The notes beneath the pieces were generated by a model. That model had not been told where the DNA came from, did no database searches, and was given only the letters and a program-made list of their open reading frames with translations. Position numbers and translations under genes: made by a program. Positions 40,272-51,300 of a DNA stretch of 64,000 nt are shown here, one piece after another; the stretch's first letter is position 1; every line of letters begins with the position of its first letter. Source of the DNA: Monarcha castaneiventris obscurior (taxonomy: Eukaryota; Chordata; Aves; Passeriformes; Monarchidae); NCBI GenBank assembly GCA_026261815.1, contig JAMPIT010000258.1:16572501-16636500 (forward strand), given 5' to 3'.

Positions 40272-41181
40272 GTAAGAACTGATTCTTGTCCATGGAGCCA
40301 ATTCTGTTAGATACTCAGCATCTTTGACCAAAGTCTAGGATTTACACCACTTGTCCTGGTGTCTGAAAAAGCTCAAGACTTTCTAAGAAGCAAAGAACAC
40401 TGATTTTTACTTATAATGTGTAACTCAGTTGATGTACATGGAGTTCAAAGACTGAAGCCAAGACAAATTGCCACATTAAAGTACAATTAGGCACACGGGT
40501 TGGCTCACCCAAGAACATAATGATATGCAGTTGGCTTTGGCATTTTTTTATTTTTACATTTTGTGACAGAATAAACAGAAAACACCTAATTTCCTCTTTA
40601 AAGCATGGAAAATTCCTGTAATCTTAACTATAGTGTTCAGTCTTTGCAGCTGAGGAACACAATTATATACATAATTTACATTTTTACTTACTTTTTAAGT
40701 ACTTACTGATCTAGTGATTAACTTCAGTCCAGGGCAGGATTATTTCACTGAGCAGGCATTGGCCCAATCCAGCAATGTAATGTATTATCCTCACCAAGAT
40801 GTATGAAAGCTGTGACAGTTCACTTTTGCAGGAAGTTTAGAGGTTTTCATGGTGCTACAGAATTAATCCTAAGTAAATGTAAAATCTTAAAAAATATGCA
40901 CTGTTAAAACTATTAGCATCACAGTTTTCAATTTTTTTCCTCTTTTCCCACAAAATTCAGTAGGGGTACTCCTGTGGATAACAACTACCCATTTACTGCT
41001 CTCAAAAAATTCTAAACTAGCTTCAGTTACTAATTTCATGTTATGGTCATAAAGCCCTAACCTGCACTGAGAAGCCAACTGAGTTCAGCTCACCCAAGCC
41101 AGGAGCAGTATTTATCTGTTAAAATGGTATCCAACCTGAACTAACTAATCCTTCCCAGGAAAGGGCTTATTAATTTGCATA

Positions 41182-41225
41182 CCATTCTATATTCACAGAA
41201 TCATAGAATGGGTTGGAAAGGAGAA
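41182..41225. mobile_element. CR1 3'-tail remnant with inverted octamers
   Basis: ACAGAATCATAGAATGGGTTGGAAAGG is the reverse complement of a CR1 3' end. It is preceded by CCATTCTAT, which pairs perfectly with ATAGAATGG 12 bases away, as if two CR1 tails met head to head. Only the terminal tens of bases are recognisable. Confidence 0.6.
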
Positions 41226-42407
41226 TTAGGATTCACTTCTTCTCAAAACTTTAGCACTAAACCCATCATTGCCGGGGTAATTTCCACAGTTTTAAGAAAC
41301 ACAGAATCCTCCCTGCCTTCTGTAGTGACGTTAGACTGAGGCCTTGGGACTAAACGTGGAGCTGGGGACTGCGTGCTGTCATTGCTGGGGCATTGAATAT
41401 ACTGCTGCTAATTAACAGATTCTTATGATGAATCCACTGCCACGAGTACAAGTGCACTTTAAATAGTTGCTGCAGGATGTAGGCATCTGATGATCACTTA
41501 CCTATTTATAGCACTATTTAAACATACTTCACCCACCAAAAGAAATGAAGGGTACAATAGCTCTACAAAATGTTTATTCCCAAATTGACTTGGAAATGTA
41601 ATTGAAGACACAGATTTCCATAAATGAGCAACTTGGTATGAAAATGTTTGCTTGTCATAAAGTATTTTAAGGTCACAGAAATTATTTTCAGACATTAGTA
41701 AGGACTAATTCTCACAAAACTCTCATACTTTATACAGTGTCTAGAATCTTTTCAAGGCTAAAAGATTGTCCCAACCAATAAAGCATTAGAAAAGAAAAAG
41801 AAAGCTAGGAGGGACCACACTGTTCTAGGAACTGTTCCTGTTTGCTTTTAAATGTATGGATCATGTTCTACATTAAGCCAATACATGTTCTGTAACACTG
41901 GATCCAGAAAACAGGCCAGCAGCCATGCTCTTAAAATGCCAAAGAACCATCGTTAGTTTTGCAAATCCAGAAAAGAGTAAGCATGCTAATCCACTAAATT
42001 TCAAAAACTAAATGGATGAATAGGCATCCTGAAGGGATATCTTGTACATAAGATGGGTTTGAAACTGGGATCAAGCACAGGGAGTATGCTCAGATGAATG
42101 CAGTCATTGCCCAGCACATCCCTTCTGTCCCTCTCTGAGGTAAAATGCTATAATGTAAAATTAGCTTTGTGTTTTAAGCTTATTTATTGTGCTGCTGAAA
42201 GCAAGGAAAGGTCTAAACTTGGTATTAACCATAGGTTGCTGACTAGATATGGGTTGTTATGCTGCAGTAACTCCTTTGTTTTTGTCATATGACTCTACCC
42301 AGCAACCTTTAATATGAAGGTTCAGTTAATATAATTAAGCCATTAAAAGCTTCTTAGGAAATAACTCACTAATACAAACTAATGAGGTAAAATTCTACAT
42401 TCCTTAG

Positions 42408-42451
42408 TAAATGATCCTGCATTCCTTGAACACCTAAAACTTTTGCTAAAG
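42408..42451 (+). other. candidate 44-nt exon
   Basis: Acceptor TCTACATTCCTTAG, donor GCTAAAG|GTAAGTAAA (near-consensus). Only one frame is open; it reads NDPAFLEHLKLLLK, an amphipathic helix-like segment, and ends at phase 0. Confidence 0.3.
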
Positions 42452-43071
42452 GTAAGTAAATGTTAGTGTTGAACTGTTAGGCTTGTCTACATTTGAAAGT
42501 TACTTTGGATTAAGGCAGGGAGTGAATTTCAAGTGCAGCAACAAATCTGGAATAATTCCAAGCATAGACAAGTCATGTGTAGTGCAATCCTGGAAGATAC
42601 CATGGCTTTTAAACTCAAATCTGAGGCTACATATCCAATTCAAATAACACAGTTTTATAGATTTCAGATTTTAAAAAGGAAGGAAAAAGACCAAAACACT
42701 CCAGCATGACTAACCATCTCCTTTGTGCCTCCTGTTCTCCCCTGCCTGCCTTACACAGGCTCCTCTATACCCAGCACTCCTTTTCTACTGACTCTGATAT
42801 GGCCCTTACCCTCCTTCCAACATTTTTCTGATAAGATGTTTATAGGCCCTCAACCTACCAAATGCAAACACAACAGACCAGAAGAGGGAGGAAAGAAAGA
42901 GATTATATGAGAAGGAAAAAATCAACAAAAGATCAAACAAGAAAAATGTGAAACTAACATACCTTCACTGCTCAATCACTTCCTTCTGGCTGGATCCCAT
43001 TTCTCATATTGTATGTTGTCTGTTTAAAGCTCAATCCAAAATCTAATCAAATAGGCAAAAGTCAGTAGATT

Positions 43072-43095
43072 ACTTTAAACTGTTCAGTTTAAAGT
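43072..43095. repeat. inverted repeat, 11-bp arms, 2-nt spacer
   Basis: ACTTTAAACTG, TT, CAGTTTAAAGT. The arms pair perfectly. It lies between two candidate plus-strand exons. Confidence 0.85.
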
Positions 43096-43445
43096 TCAGT
43101 TGCAGACAATTCTCTTTATTTTCGATCACAACACACCTAGAATTTAGTTACATAAAAATTATTTAATAACATGTGCTTTCAGATTCAAGCTCATATATTA
43201 AATAACTGATATTCACCCTGTAATACCTAAAATATGGAACTATACATATGGCTAAAACTACATGTATGGTTTGCAGGATTTCGTCCCAAACTGCTGTATT
43301 CTATTTTGAAGTTCCTATTGCATGCTTGTGGTTTCAAAACCATATTATGGGTGAAATTCTTTTTAGCCAATAAGAAAGTATCACAGGCTAAAATCTTTTC
43401 ATGTCTACAATTTCCTAATTACTTTATTATTTTTTATCTACATAG

Positions 43446-43527
43446 TTCCACAGGGTGCCAAATGTTTTACTGAAAAACATCAAGACAAAGCTGCTGCATA
43501 GAGAGCTAACAACTTCAATTAGCAAAG
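43446..43527 (+). other. candidate 82-nt exon
   Basis: Acceptor TTATTATTTTTTATCTACATAG and donor GCAAAG|GTAAGTGAA are both strong. Exactly one frame is open for its full 27 codons; it begins FHRVPNVLLKNIKTKLLH, is Lys/Leu-rich, starts at phase 0 and ends at phase 1. It is the best single exon of the model. Confidence 0.33.
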
Positions 43528-43685
43528 GTAAGTGAATGAAAGGGATGCGAGACAGTGTAATTGTGCATTGAAGTTTGACACACTGTATTAATTATTTGTC
43601 TTGGACATTTTCTTTTAGCCCTTTTGATCTTTAGTTGATCTGTTTTTCTCTTTTTCTTCCTTTCCCAATCTGATTTAATTGCAAG

Positions 43686-43807
43686 GACATGATAAAATGG
43701 GTCATGATAAAGAAATTGAAGGAGATTTAAGTACAGCCTGCCTCACAGATGAAGCAGAGCCAAAAATCAAGCTGCTAGATAAACAGTCATTATCTTTCAT
43801 AAAGTAA
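43686..43807 (+). other. candidate terminal exon of model A
   Basis: A long pyrimidine tract (TTTTTCTCTTTTTCTTCCTT and more) leads to the acceptor AATTGCAAG|GACATG. At phase 1 it reads 39 codons, beginning GHDKMGHDKEIEGDL and ending KLLDKQSLSFIK before TAA. It is charged and compositionally protein-like, with no recognised motif. CATAAA|GTAAAT at the end could instead be a donor. Confidence 0.3.
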
Positions 43808-46319
43808 ATTTTATCCAGCACAGTAAAAATGCCTGAATTAAGACTGTTTTAGCTATATTTCTGTCACATAATGAATAGGTTGGCTAGATAGTCAGAATCT
43901 AGCTATACATACCAATGAAATTTCATGTCAAGTAAACAATCAAACCTAAAAAAACCCAGAAAAAAACCCCACCAAACAAAAAAACCTGAAGTTGCAAGTC
44001 CTTATTTTATTAAATAAGTCTACTGTTTTATTATCAGTCTGCAAAGTGGTTTGAGGATGAGGAGGTTGTGAGATGTTTATAAGGTGATACCATGTGATAT
44101 TTTTGAAGTCCAATATAGGTAATCACATTTTAAAGCAAAGCCATAAAGTGAGCCTCTCTTCAGTATGCAGTGTGTTTCCAAACATGCTCCCCACAAGAAA
44201 AAGTCACCCATTTAAACCTATTAGCTATATGAAATTAAATACCAATCTGTGGCAAAATTTTGGGATTTGAGAATTACCAAGTAATGCATTTCTTATGCTC
44301 CAAATTATTTCTTTAATTATTTAAGCTCCAAAAGTTCGAGGAAGGAACTCTGCACTGCTGCTCTCTACCCAGGTTTAGCACTGCTCCTGGAGAACACACC
44401 TTATTTTTCTTTTGCAATGGAAGTTACCAATACCAGTGCAAAACAAATTTGTAAAAGGGCTTAATTTTATACTTTCCTATGGGACTTACAGTTTAGATCC
44501 AGCTGGAATTATGAATCAACATAAAAGTTTTTCCTTCACATATACGGTGCAGCATTATCTATTTCAGAGAACATATTCTTTTGCCCTTGTGTATATGAGA
44601 ATTAGAGTATTTTTGCAAGTATTGGATCTGATTTTTATCCATCCAAGTGCTGTGCAATACATGACATTCATTATTTTGCTTTAGACTGCTACTGATTAAT
44701 GCCTTATGTTGGATATTTGTTTGTTTTTCCCACCTGTTATTTCACCGTCCTTGGAATTACAATAACACATGCCAGGGAATGTGACCTATCAGTCTTAATG
44801 TCCTTCATTGAGTCTGGATGGGGATGTAAGACAAGTGCATACAAGCATACATAGAATATATGAAGGGTTTACACTTTAATCTGACACATAATTTGCTGCT
44901 GGAAGGCTTTCATGTCATACATTGATTCATAAAGTATCAATTATTTAGTGTAGATGCATGTGGAATACTATAAAAATCCAGTCTTTGTTGCCATTTACAT
45001 ATTTAAAAAGCCAAATGCAAGTTTCTTTTTTGTTCAAATATGCACAAAAGATAGGAGAGATCTTGAGTAATGAGGCAGAGGAGGAAAAAACAACCCAACC
45101 TTCCATCTGCTCCTTTACCAAACCTTGAGGGAAAAGATTAGTCTTTCCACTTCTTGGGTCTCTTGACTGCACTAGTGAGAATAGGGCTTGTGGAGAAAAA
45201 CAATCTTTCAACATAAAAATCAACACAAATAACTTGAAAGCAGATGACCAACACCACTAATCACAGCACATATCTGAAGACTAAAAATGTGAAATACTGG
45301 TTCATAAAGCAGTCCAAAGTATATTCAGCTATCTGTATTTTCATGAATATTCCTCGCTATGGGCCCAAACACAAGCCCTAGTAATTTTCACAGTTGCTTC
45401 TTGTAAGCCACCATGATTCCCTTCCTTGCACAACTTAACAAGAATTTTATGTATTTCTTGATTATTACTTGCACAGAGCTGGCAATATCAAATACGAAGT
45501 CGATAATGAGCTGAAGGACATCAGCTAACTAAGTATGTCAGAGCCAGTGCCCCCACTGTTACCAAGTGAAAATTGCTTAAAAGCAGGGACGGTCCAGGCC
45601 CTGTTATATCACAGGGCCAAGAACTTTTTGCACAAACCACGTTGCTTACACTTGCCACATGTGACCTGGGCATCTGTTGAACCATCTGTAGTTTAGCAGA
45701 CAGGCAACAAAATTGCACACTCAGTGCTGCTGAAAACCATGGACAAAAAGAAATAATCAAAGGCAAGTTATGCCTTTAGCAGAGATTATAAATACATGTA
45801 TCAAGTAAATTTGCTATTCAGGCCTTTCAAATTTTGCTGTTACCTGAGGGATTAATTGTATCTTAAGGACTGGGAGTTTCATTTGCACTTAATTTTTTTT
45901 TTTTTTAAGGTCTTTACAAGCTGGCATGGTAGGTGGCCACCACAGGAACACAGACCTACAGGAGGTTTCAAAACTTATACTGAAAACCTCATGTTTTTAT
46001 GAACTAGCCAAAATGTACCTAAGAGTTTTCTACTTCTATAGGGTGTAAGAGACTAAAAGTCCAAAGAAAGAAACACTATATACTTGCATTTTCTTGTTGA
46101 TACTTCATTTGTTTAATTCCATTGCTCTTGGGGAAAAAAAAGAAAAAAATCTACAAACCATTTCTACACGATGTGCTCTTTTTAGTACATGGAAGGAAAA
46201 CTTTGCTTACCCTAGAAAATATACTAATCTATAGAAGTACACAGAGAGAGGTAGAAACATCTATAAACCAGAGAGCTCTTTCTTGTCTCACAGATAAAGA
46301 ACACATTTTTTCAGATTAC

Positions 46320-46361
46320 TTGGATATCTAGATATTTAGATGTCAAGATACTTAGATATCA
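46320..46361 (+). repeat. degenerate GATA/TTAGAT-type short tandem repeat
   Basis: TTGGATATCTAGATATTTAG followed by ATGTCAAGATACTTAGATATC repeats a (T)(T)AGATA(T) unit about five times with errors. Confidence 0.45.
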
Positions 46362-46581
46362 TGAGGCAACAGAAGCATAATAGTTAACTACATTGAAAAC
46401 TGTTCCTAATGTGCAAACCACAAAACTAGCACTATGAGGGTGAGAAAGGCCTCATGCTAAAGAACATTGGCTGGCCTCCATCTGTCTCATCCTGTTTCTC
46501 CCATGAAATAGACCAACCACTTTGTTAATGAACAGTAATTAATTCCAGAAGGAATAGGAGATGCAAGAGAAGATTCCCGTT

Positions 46582-46601
46582 TTATATATATATATATATA
46601 T
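46582..46601. repeat. (TA)n dinucleotide microsatellite
   Basis: About ten uninterrupted TA units, flanked by TTT on the left and TGTAC on the right. Confidence 0.85.
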
Positions 46602-47416
46602 GTACAATATGAAGTTGTCCACAGAACAAAACCGTGTGTTGAGAGTCTGGTATCTACACTAGACACAGCTTATGGGAAGTTATTTCCAACCAGTTCCAGT
46701 ATGGACTGCATGTCCATTAGTTGCTGGAGCATGTTAGGTCCTGGGTCACAATTTAATTTTACTCAGGAGGTACTCCCCTTTGTGTACTCTGACACTGTAA
46801 ACCACCTTGAAAACCAAAGCTCCACATGTGGGAATGACTAGGAGGTTTACTTCCAAAGCCTGCTCCTGGCCCAACCTAAAATGCTGATGGAGGCATATCC
46901 CAAATACCTCACAGGACACAATTTTACTCTAATTCTCTTCAGGGATACACACGGGCAAAAGAAACTGACAGATAAGGTACTGCAGAGCACTGATGGCACT
47001 AGCACTTGCTTCCTGCCAAATAAATGCATCTGATACTATTCCAAGATGTTCACATTCAAAGGGAATGCAAGTTCACAAAACATTTTTAGGTCTTTGCTTC
47101 TAAGTGTTGAAATCCATGCCAGTGCAGAAAAATAGCTTTCATGTACTGCTTTGCCCTTCTTCATTCCTATTTTGACTCTGTGTTGTGTCCAGGATTTGTA
47201 CTGGCCCTTTGCTAGGGAGAACTTCACTGACTGTCCATGAAGGGATTCTGGAATCCTTCTCCCCAGTCCTCTTTCTCCTCTCAAACAAAACACAAAAGAC
47301 TCTTCCATCAGGCTTGGAGCCTTACATATCCATACTTGTGTGTGTGAGGCAAATACACCAGAGGGGATACTGTGTTGTGCTGACCTGTATTTCATAAATG
47401 GTTTTACTTCTTCAAG

Positions 47417-47528
47417 GTAAAAATACTCAACGACAGTTCTATTTCATTGTATGGGATGGAGCTCAGATCCCTGAAGAGAAAACCACTGAATTCCTGGGTT
47501 CAAAAGATTTAATGTTAGAAATTAAAAG
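47417..47528 (+). other. candidate alternative downstream exon (model B)
   Basis: Acceptor GGTTTTACTTCTTCAAG, donor ATTAAAAG|GTAACAAA. At phase 1 it is open for 36 codons, including QFYFIVWDGAQIPEEK and TTEFLGSKDLMLEIK. At phase 0 it reads 31 codons and stops. It can follow the 43446 exon directly (phase 1 to 1, forming GGT). Confidence 0.27.
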
Positions 47529-48301
47529 GTAACAAATTCTCTTAAGTGCAGAAGGGATTACGACAGTAATTTCTTAACAGCTGCATAATAAATCCCACAT
47601 ACATTAATGATAAAACAGCCTTATTTACCATAGGTTCAGAAAACTTGTTTTTTTACCAAAACAAAGAGTGATTTTTCAGATGCAACGTATTTCTTTCACC
47701 TATTATGTTAAAAAGTACAATGGCAACAAATGAAACCGTTCATCCAGCAGAAAGGCAGTTAGCCTCTGTTAGGTCAAGTTAGCAAAAGACAGATAAAACA
47801 CCTGACTGGGCTGCTGTCTTTTCTAATTACAAGACATGCAGTTAATGTTTGGGAGTAAATCCTATCCTAAGTAGTAATACTGAGGCCCATGTTGACTTTG
47901 TTTATTTGTTGAATTTCTGTGGGTAAAAAAAGAGTCCAAACCAATCTGTTCAGCAGTTGAATTGAATTTTCTTGTTCTGTGTTTAGTTTTTGAAATGCAG
48001 GCTTGTTGTATTACTCAAAACTTAGACCTTGGTAACTATTAGCATTTTATTAACAACACTATATGTACATTTTTTACTGTAACCATATACATCTCTCAGA
48101 GGGGCATAAGCTGGGGACCATTCATAGCTCATATTTGTTTTCCCCATGCAGCCCCACATGTGGTGAACAGCTGCAGAAGTTGTAAAATTGTCTTTACACA
48201 TTGAGCATGCTGTTGAATATAATATACATACATGTTATGTATGAAGCAAGTCCTGAAGCAAAATAATGTACTGAATATTTCTATTTACTTATTCTGTAGG
48301 T

Positions 48302-48329
48302 ATTTGTCTTTATTTAAATAAAGACAAAT
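48302..48329. repeat. perfect 28-bp palindrome with AATAAA on both strands
   Basis: Two 14-base arms, ATTTGTCTTTATTT and AAATAAAGACAAAT, adjoin without a spacer and are exact complements. AATAAA lies at 48317-48322 on plus and its mirror at 48309-48314 on minus, with T-rich sequence following on the plus side. This could act as a polyadenylation signal in either direction; that role is inferred. Confidence 0.8.
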
Positions 48330-51300
48330 GTTTTCTTTTAAATTCTTTCAATAAAATAATAGCACTTAATTATTCAGAATTGCAGGTTTACCAGTTCTTA
48401 CCACAAGCAAGCCTTTTAACCACGTCCGCTATGGCACAGAATCAAATGCTGTCACAAGTGAAACTGCAAAGCAACTGTAACTATGGTATTGTGACCAGCC
48501 TCACTGCCATAAAATACAGAAATGAAAATCTAAATTGTTACTTACATATACATTTTGCTCCAGGGTACTATAAGCAAAAATGAAAACAGCTGACAGTGAG
48601 TCACCCTTCTAGATAATAACTATTGCTAATATGAATCTGATGTGTTGAAGGGTGGGATGAAGCTCCAGAGACTAACTCTCCCCTCGTTAATATTCTATAC
48701 CAAATTGAAAGAAAGGTGGGGTGGTTTCCCCATCTCTAGTGAGAGCTTAGTTTTCTGAACACAGCTAAATCAATCCCCACAGAGCTATCTTATCTGCAAG
48801 GCTCATGAAAAATATCTGACAAGTAAATGGTTAGCATTTGGAATGGACCACACTGAGTGAAGTAACAGTTATTTCATAAGAGATTTCCCATGGTATATAT
48901 TCCAAAACCCAACTACGAGGCCTTCACTCCCACACCCACCACAAATGATAATATTTGAATCCTGTGCTATACTATTAATGCACTCAGGGCCATTTTAAGC
49001 AGTAAAGTACATATAGCCAAGCACACTAAAAGGATAGCTGATTTCTTGGTTATTATTAAAAAAAAGGAAAGTAGACCTGTTTAAATGAGGAACACTTCCC
49101 TCTGCTCCCATTTTCCATCTGCCAACAAATACAGATAGTGCATGTGGGACATATCACACACCAGAAAGGAAAGTGTTATACAAGTCCACTGTTAAATTAG
49201 CTATGTAAATGTGAGCAATCTTTTTTTTAGTTTGCCCCTTTTTCTGCTTTCTCACAGTCCTTTTAATATGTTCAAAAGAATAAGCATTATCCTGAAAATT
49301 ATTATTAATATTTCAAAATTATTTACAGTTTTTATTATATTTTGATCAACTATATACTGTAGAAATGTGCTATCACTTTGATTTTAAAGTTAACGTGTAT
49401 GAAAAGAGAAGCAATTGCCCATACAAATTGTCTGCCAAGTCTTTCACACTTATTTACTACATGTTTTCTGCATACACGAAATCTGGTCAGATTAAACTTA
49501 AATATTTGTCTTGTCAAATATTTATTAATATTTATTTAAAAAATAGCAAACATGAATTTAATCTCATTTGCGGATCTGAAAGAAGAGTTTACATTAGCTT
49601 GACAGCTAATTTGAGAAATTTTACAAAATATTTTCATTATAATATCTAATTACAGTGCTCTTTTTCCTTTAAAAAAAAACCCAAAAAAACAAAAACCAAA
49701 AAACCCAACTTCTGCAAAGTGGTTTTACTTTACTACTTTTAGTATTACCTTATGTTTGTTCTTCATGCCAGAACAGCACATGGATTATTGTGGTGCTCTA
49801 ATTCAGGGTATCATCTTACCCATCTGTGCCAGTGAATTTCTTAGGGAGCTTTATCCATAATGCTTATCTTCATGAAGCCCCAGTTCAACCATTACTGATG
49901 TATGTACCAATCAATTAATAAGTTGTTCCCCTCAGAGTTAATGAAATTGCTCGAGTGTGTAAGTTTTGTTGCCAAGAACCGTGATGAGATCATCTGCCTG
50001 GAGAGATGCAAGTTGGAACCCCTCACTATTTCGGCTTGCATGAATTCAGTTCTCCTAGTGGTGCTAGCAAACAAACACCAGCCAACGACTAAGACTCAAA
50101 CAAAGATGAGACTCAGGCCAAAATAAGCAAAGAAAAAATGCATACTCTGTTGCAGGGTGCTGCCTTTCTTCCTTGTGGGATAGTGCATAACTCAGCCAAG
50201 GTTCTGATAGCTCTGCTTATTGGGAAAATTCACACATTGACACAAGTGCTTGAATCAGGCCACCTCAGACTAAAGAGCCTGTGACTTCTAGCATTTAGGC
50301 ATATGTTCACTAGACAATATGCTCTACCAAAAGCTAGACTTTTTATTTCTCTTATCGTAGTAATTGTCATCTAGCTAAGCCATTTTTGATACATAGGAGC
50401 AAATGACTTCTACCATAAGGATTATCAACGTACCTACTATAAGAGATCCAGAACCAGTTTTTCAAACATACAGAGAATGGCTTTTCTTCCACCAGAGATC
50501 TGGGAGAAGAGGAGGAGGGGGAGCTGGAGAGATCCTTCAACCAGGAATGTAATTCCCAATAATCACTTACAGATGTCAGAGTAATGTTCTAGGATCTTCC
50601 TATGTGTCCAAAGCTCTTATTTGTAACATATGCAGAATGAAAACCCCTCGCATAAGACTGTAAATAAGCTTCTCAACTGAACTAGTTGTGGCTTAGCCAA
50701 CTTCAGCCCTTGGGACAGGGAGGTGCAAAGAGGGTGAAAGAGGCCTAATTTAGTAGTAATATGCTCAGGTTTTCTTATAATTTTGCCATTACTTTAGAGA
50801 TGGGATGTCTTTAGCATTTAGATTCCAAATCACCACAAAACTATGGGAAATGCCAGTGATAAAGCAAGTAAAACCACACCCAGCATTACAGGAGAGAGAT
50901 TTTAATTCAGACATGGAACAGTAATGAGAAAAAACGAGAGTTTTCACTTAAAACATATGAAATTCTCTGCTAAAAAGAGAATGAAAAAGCATTCAGGTTG
51001 GATAGCTCATATATGTTGAGGAGAGTTTAAGTGTATCCAGTTTTCACAGTAAAGTGTAACATATAGTTAATCATATTTCAGCAGTAAATGTTAGAATGCT
51101 GAATACCTCTTTTATTGGAAAGCACTTCCAAGGTTTCAATTTCAGATAGTCTCATTCAAAGTAGCTGTTTCATAGAAATTATTTGTATAAATTAAAGTAA
51201 CAGTTGATCTTCATGCTGGTTCTTAATTATCAGACAAAACTCTTAATAGTGTGTCTTTCATGTAAATCAGGGGCACACTGGAGCTGACGTATTTCCTTTA

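Larger units (their letters stand above)
39404..43807 (+). other. putative spliced plus-strand transcript (model A, about 177 codons), unrecognised
   Basis: Five segments with splice-like borders join in frame: 39404-39666 (ATG at 39425), 40228-40271, 42408-42451, 43446-43527 and 43686-43807. The coding part is 534 bases. Junction phases are 2, 1, 0 and 1, and every junction preserves an open frame, ending at TAA 43805-43807. A first, non-coding exon could come from the CpG island (plus donors at 38223 or 38709). ATTAAA near 44008 or 44232 could serve for polyadenylation. I recognise no protein family, and the frames were chosen by eye for compatibility, so chance is a serious alternative. 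If real, it would be head-to-head with TGFBR3. In mammals and, as I recall, chicken, the neighbour on this side is BRDT, and this is not BRDT. Confidence 0.3.
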
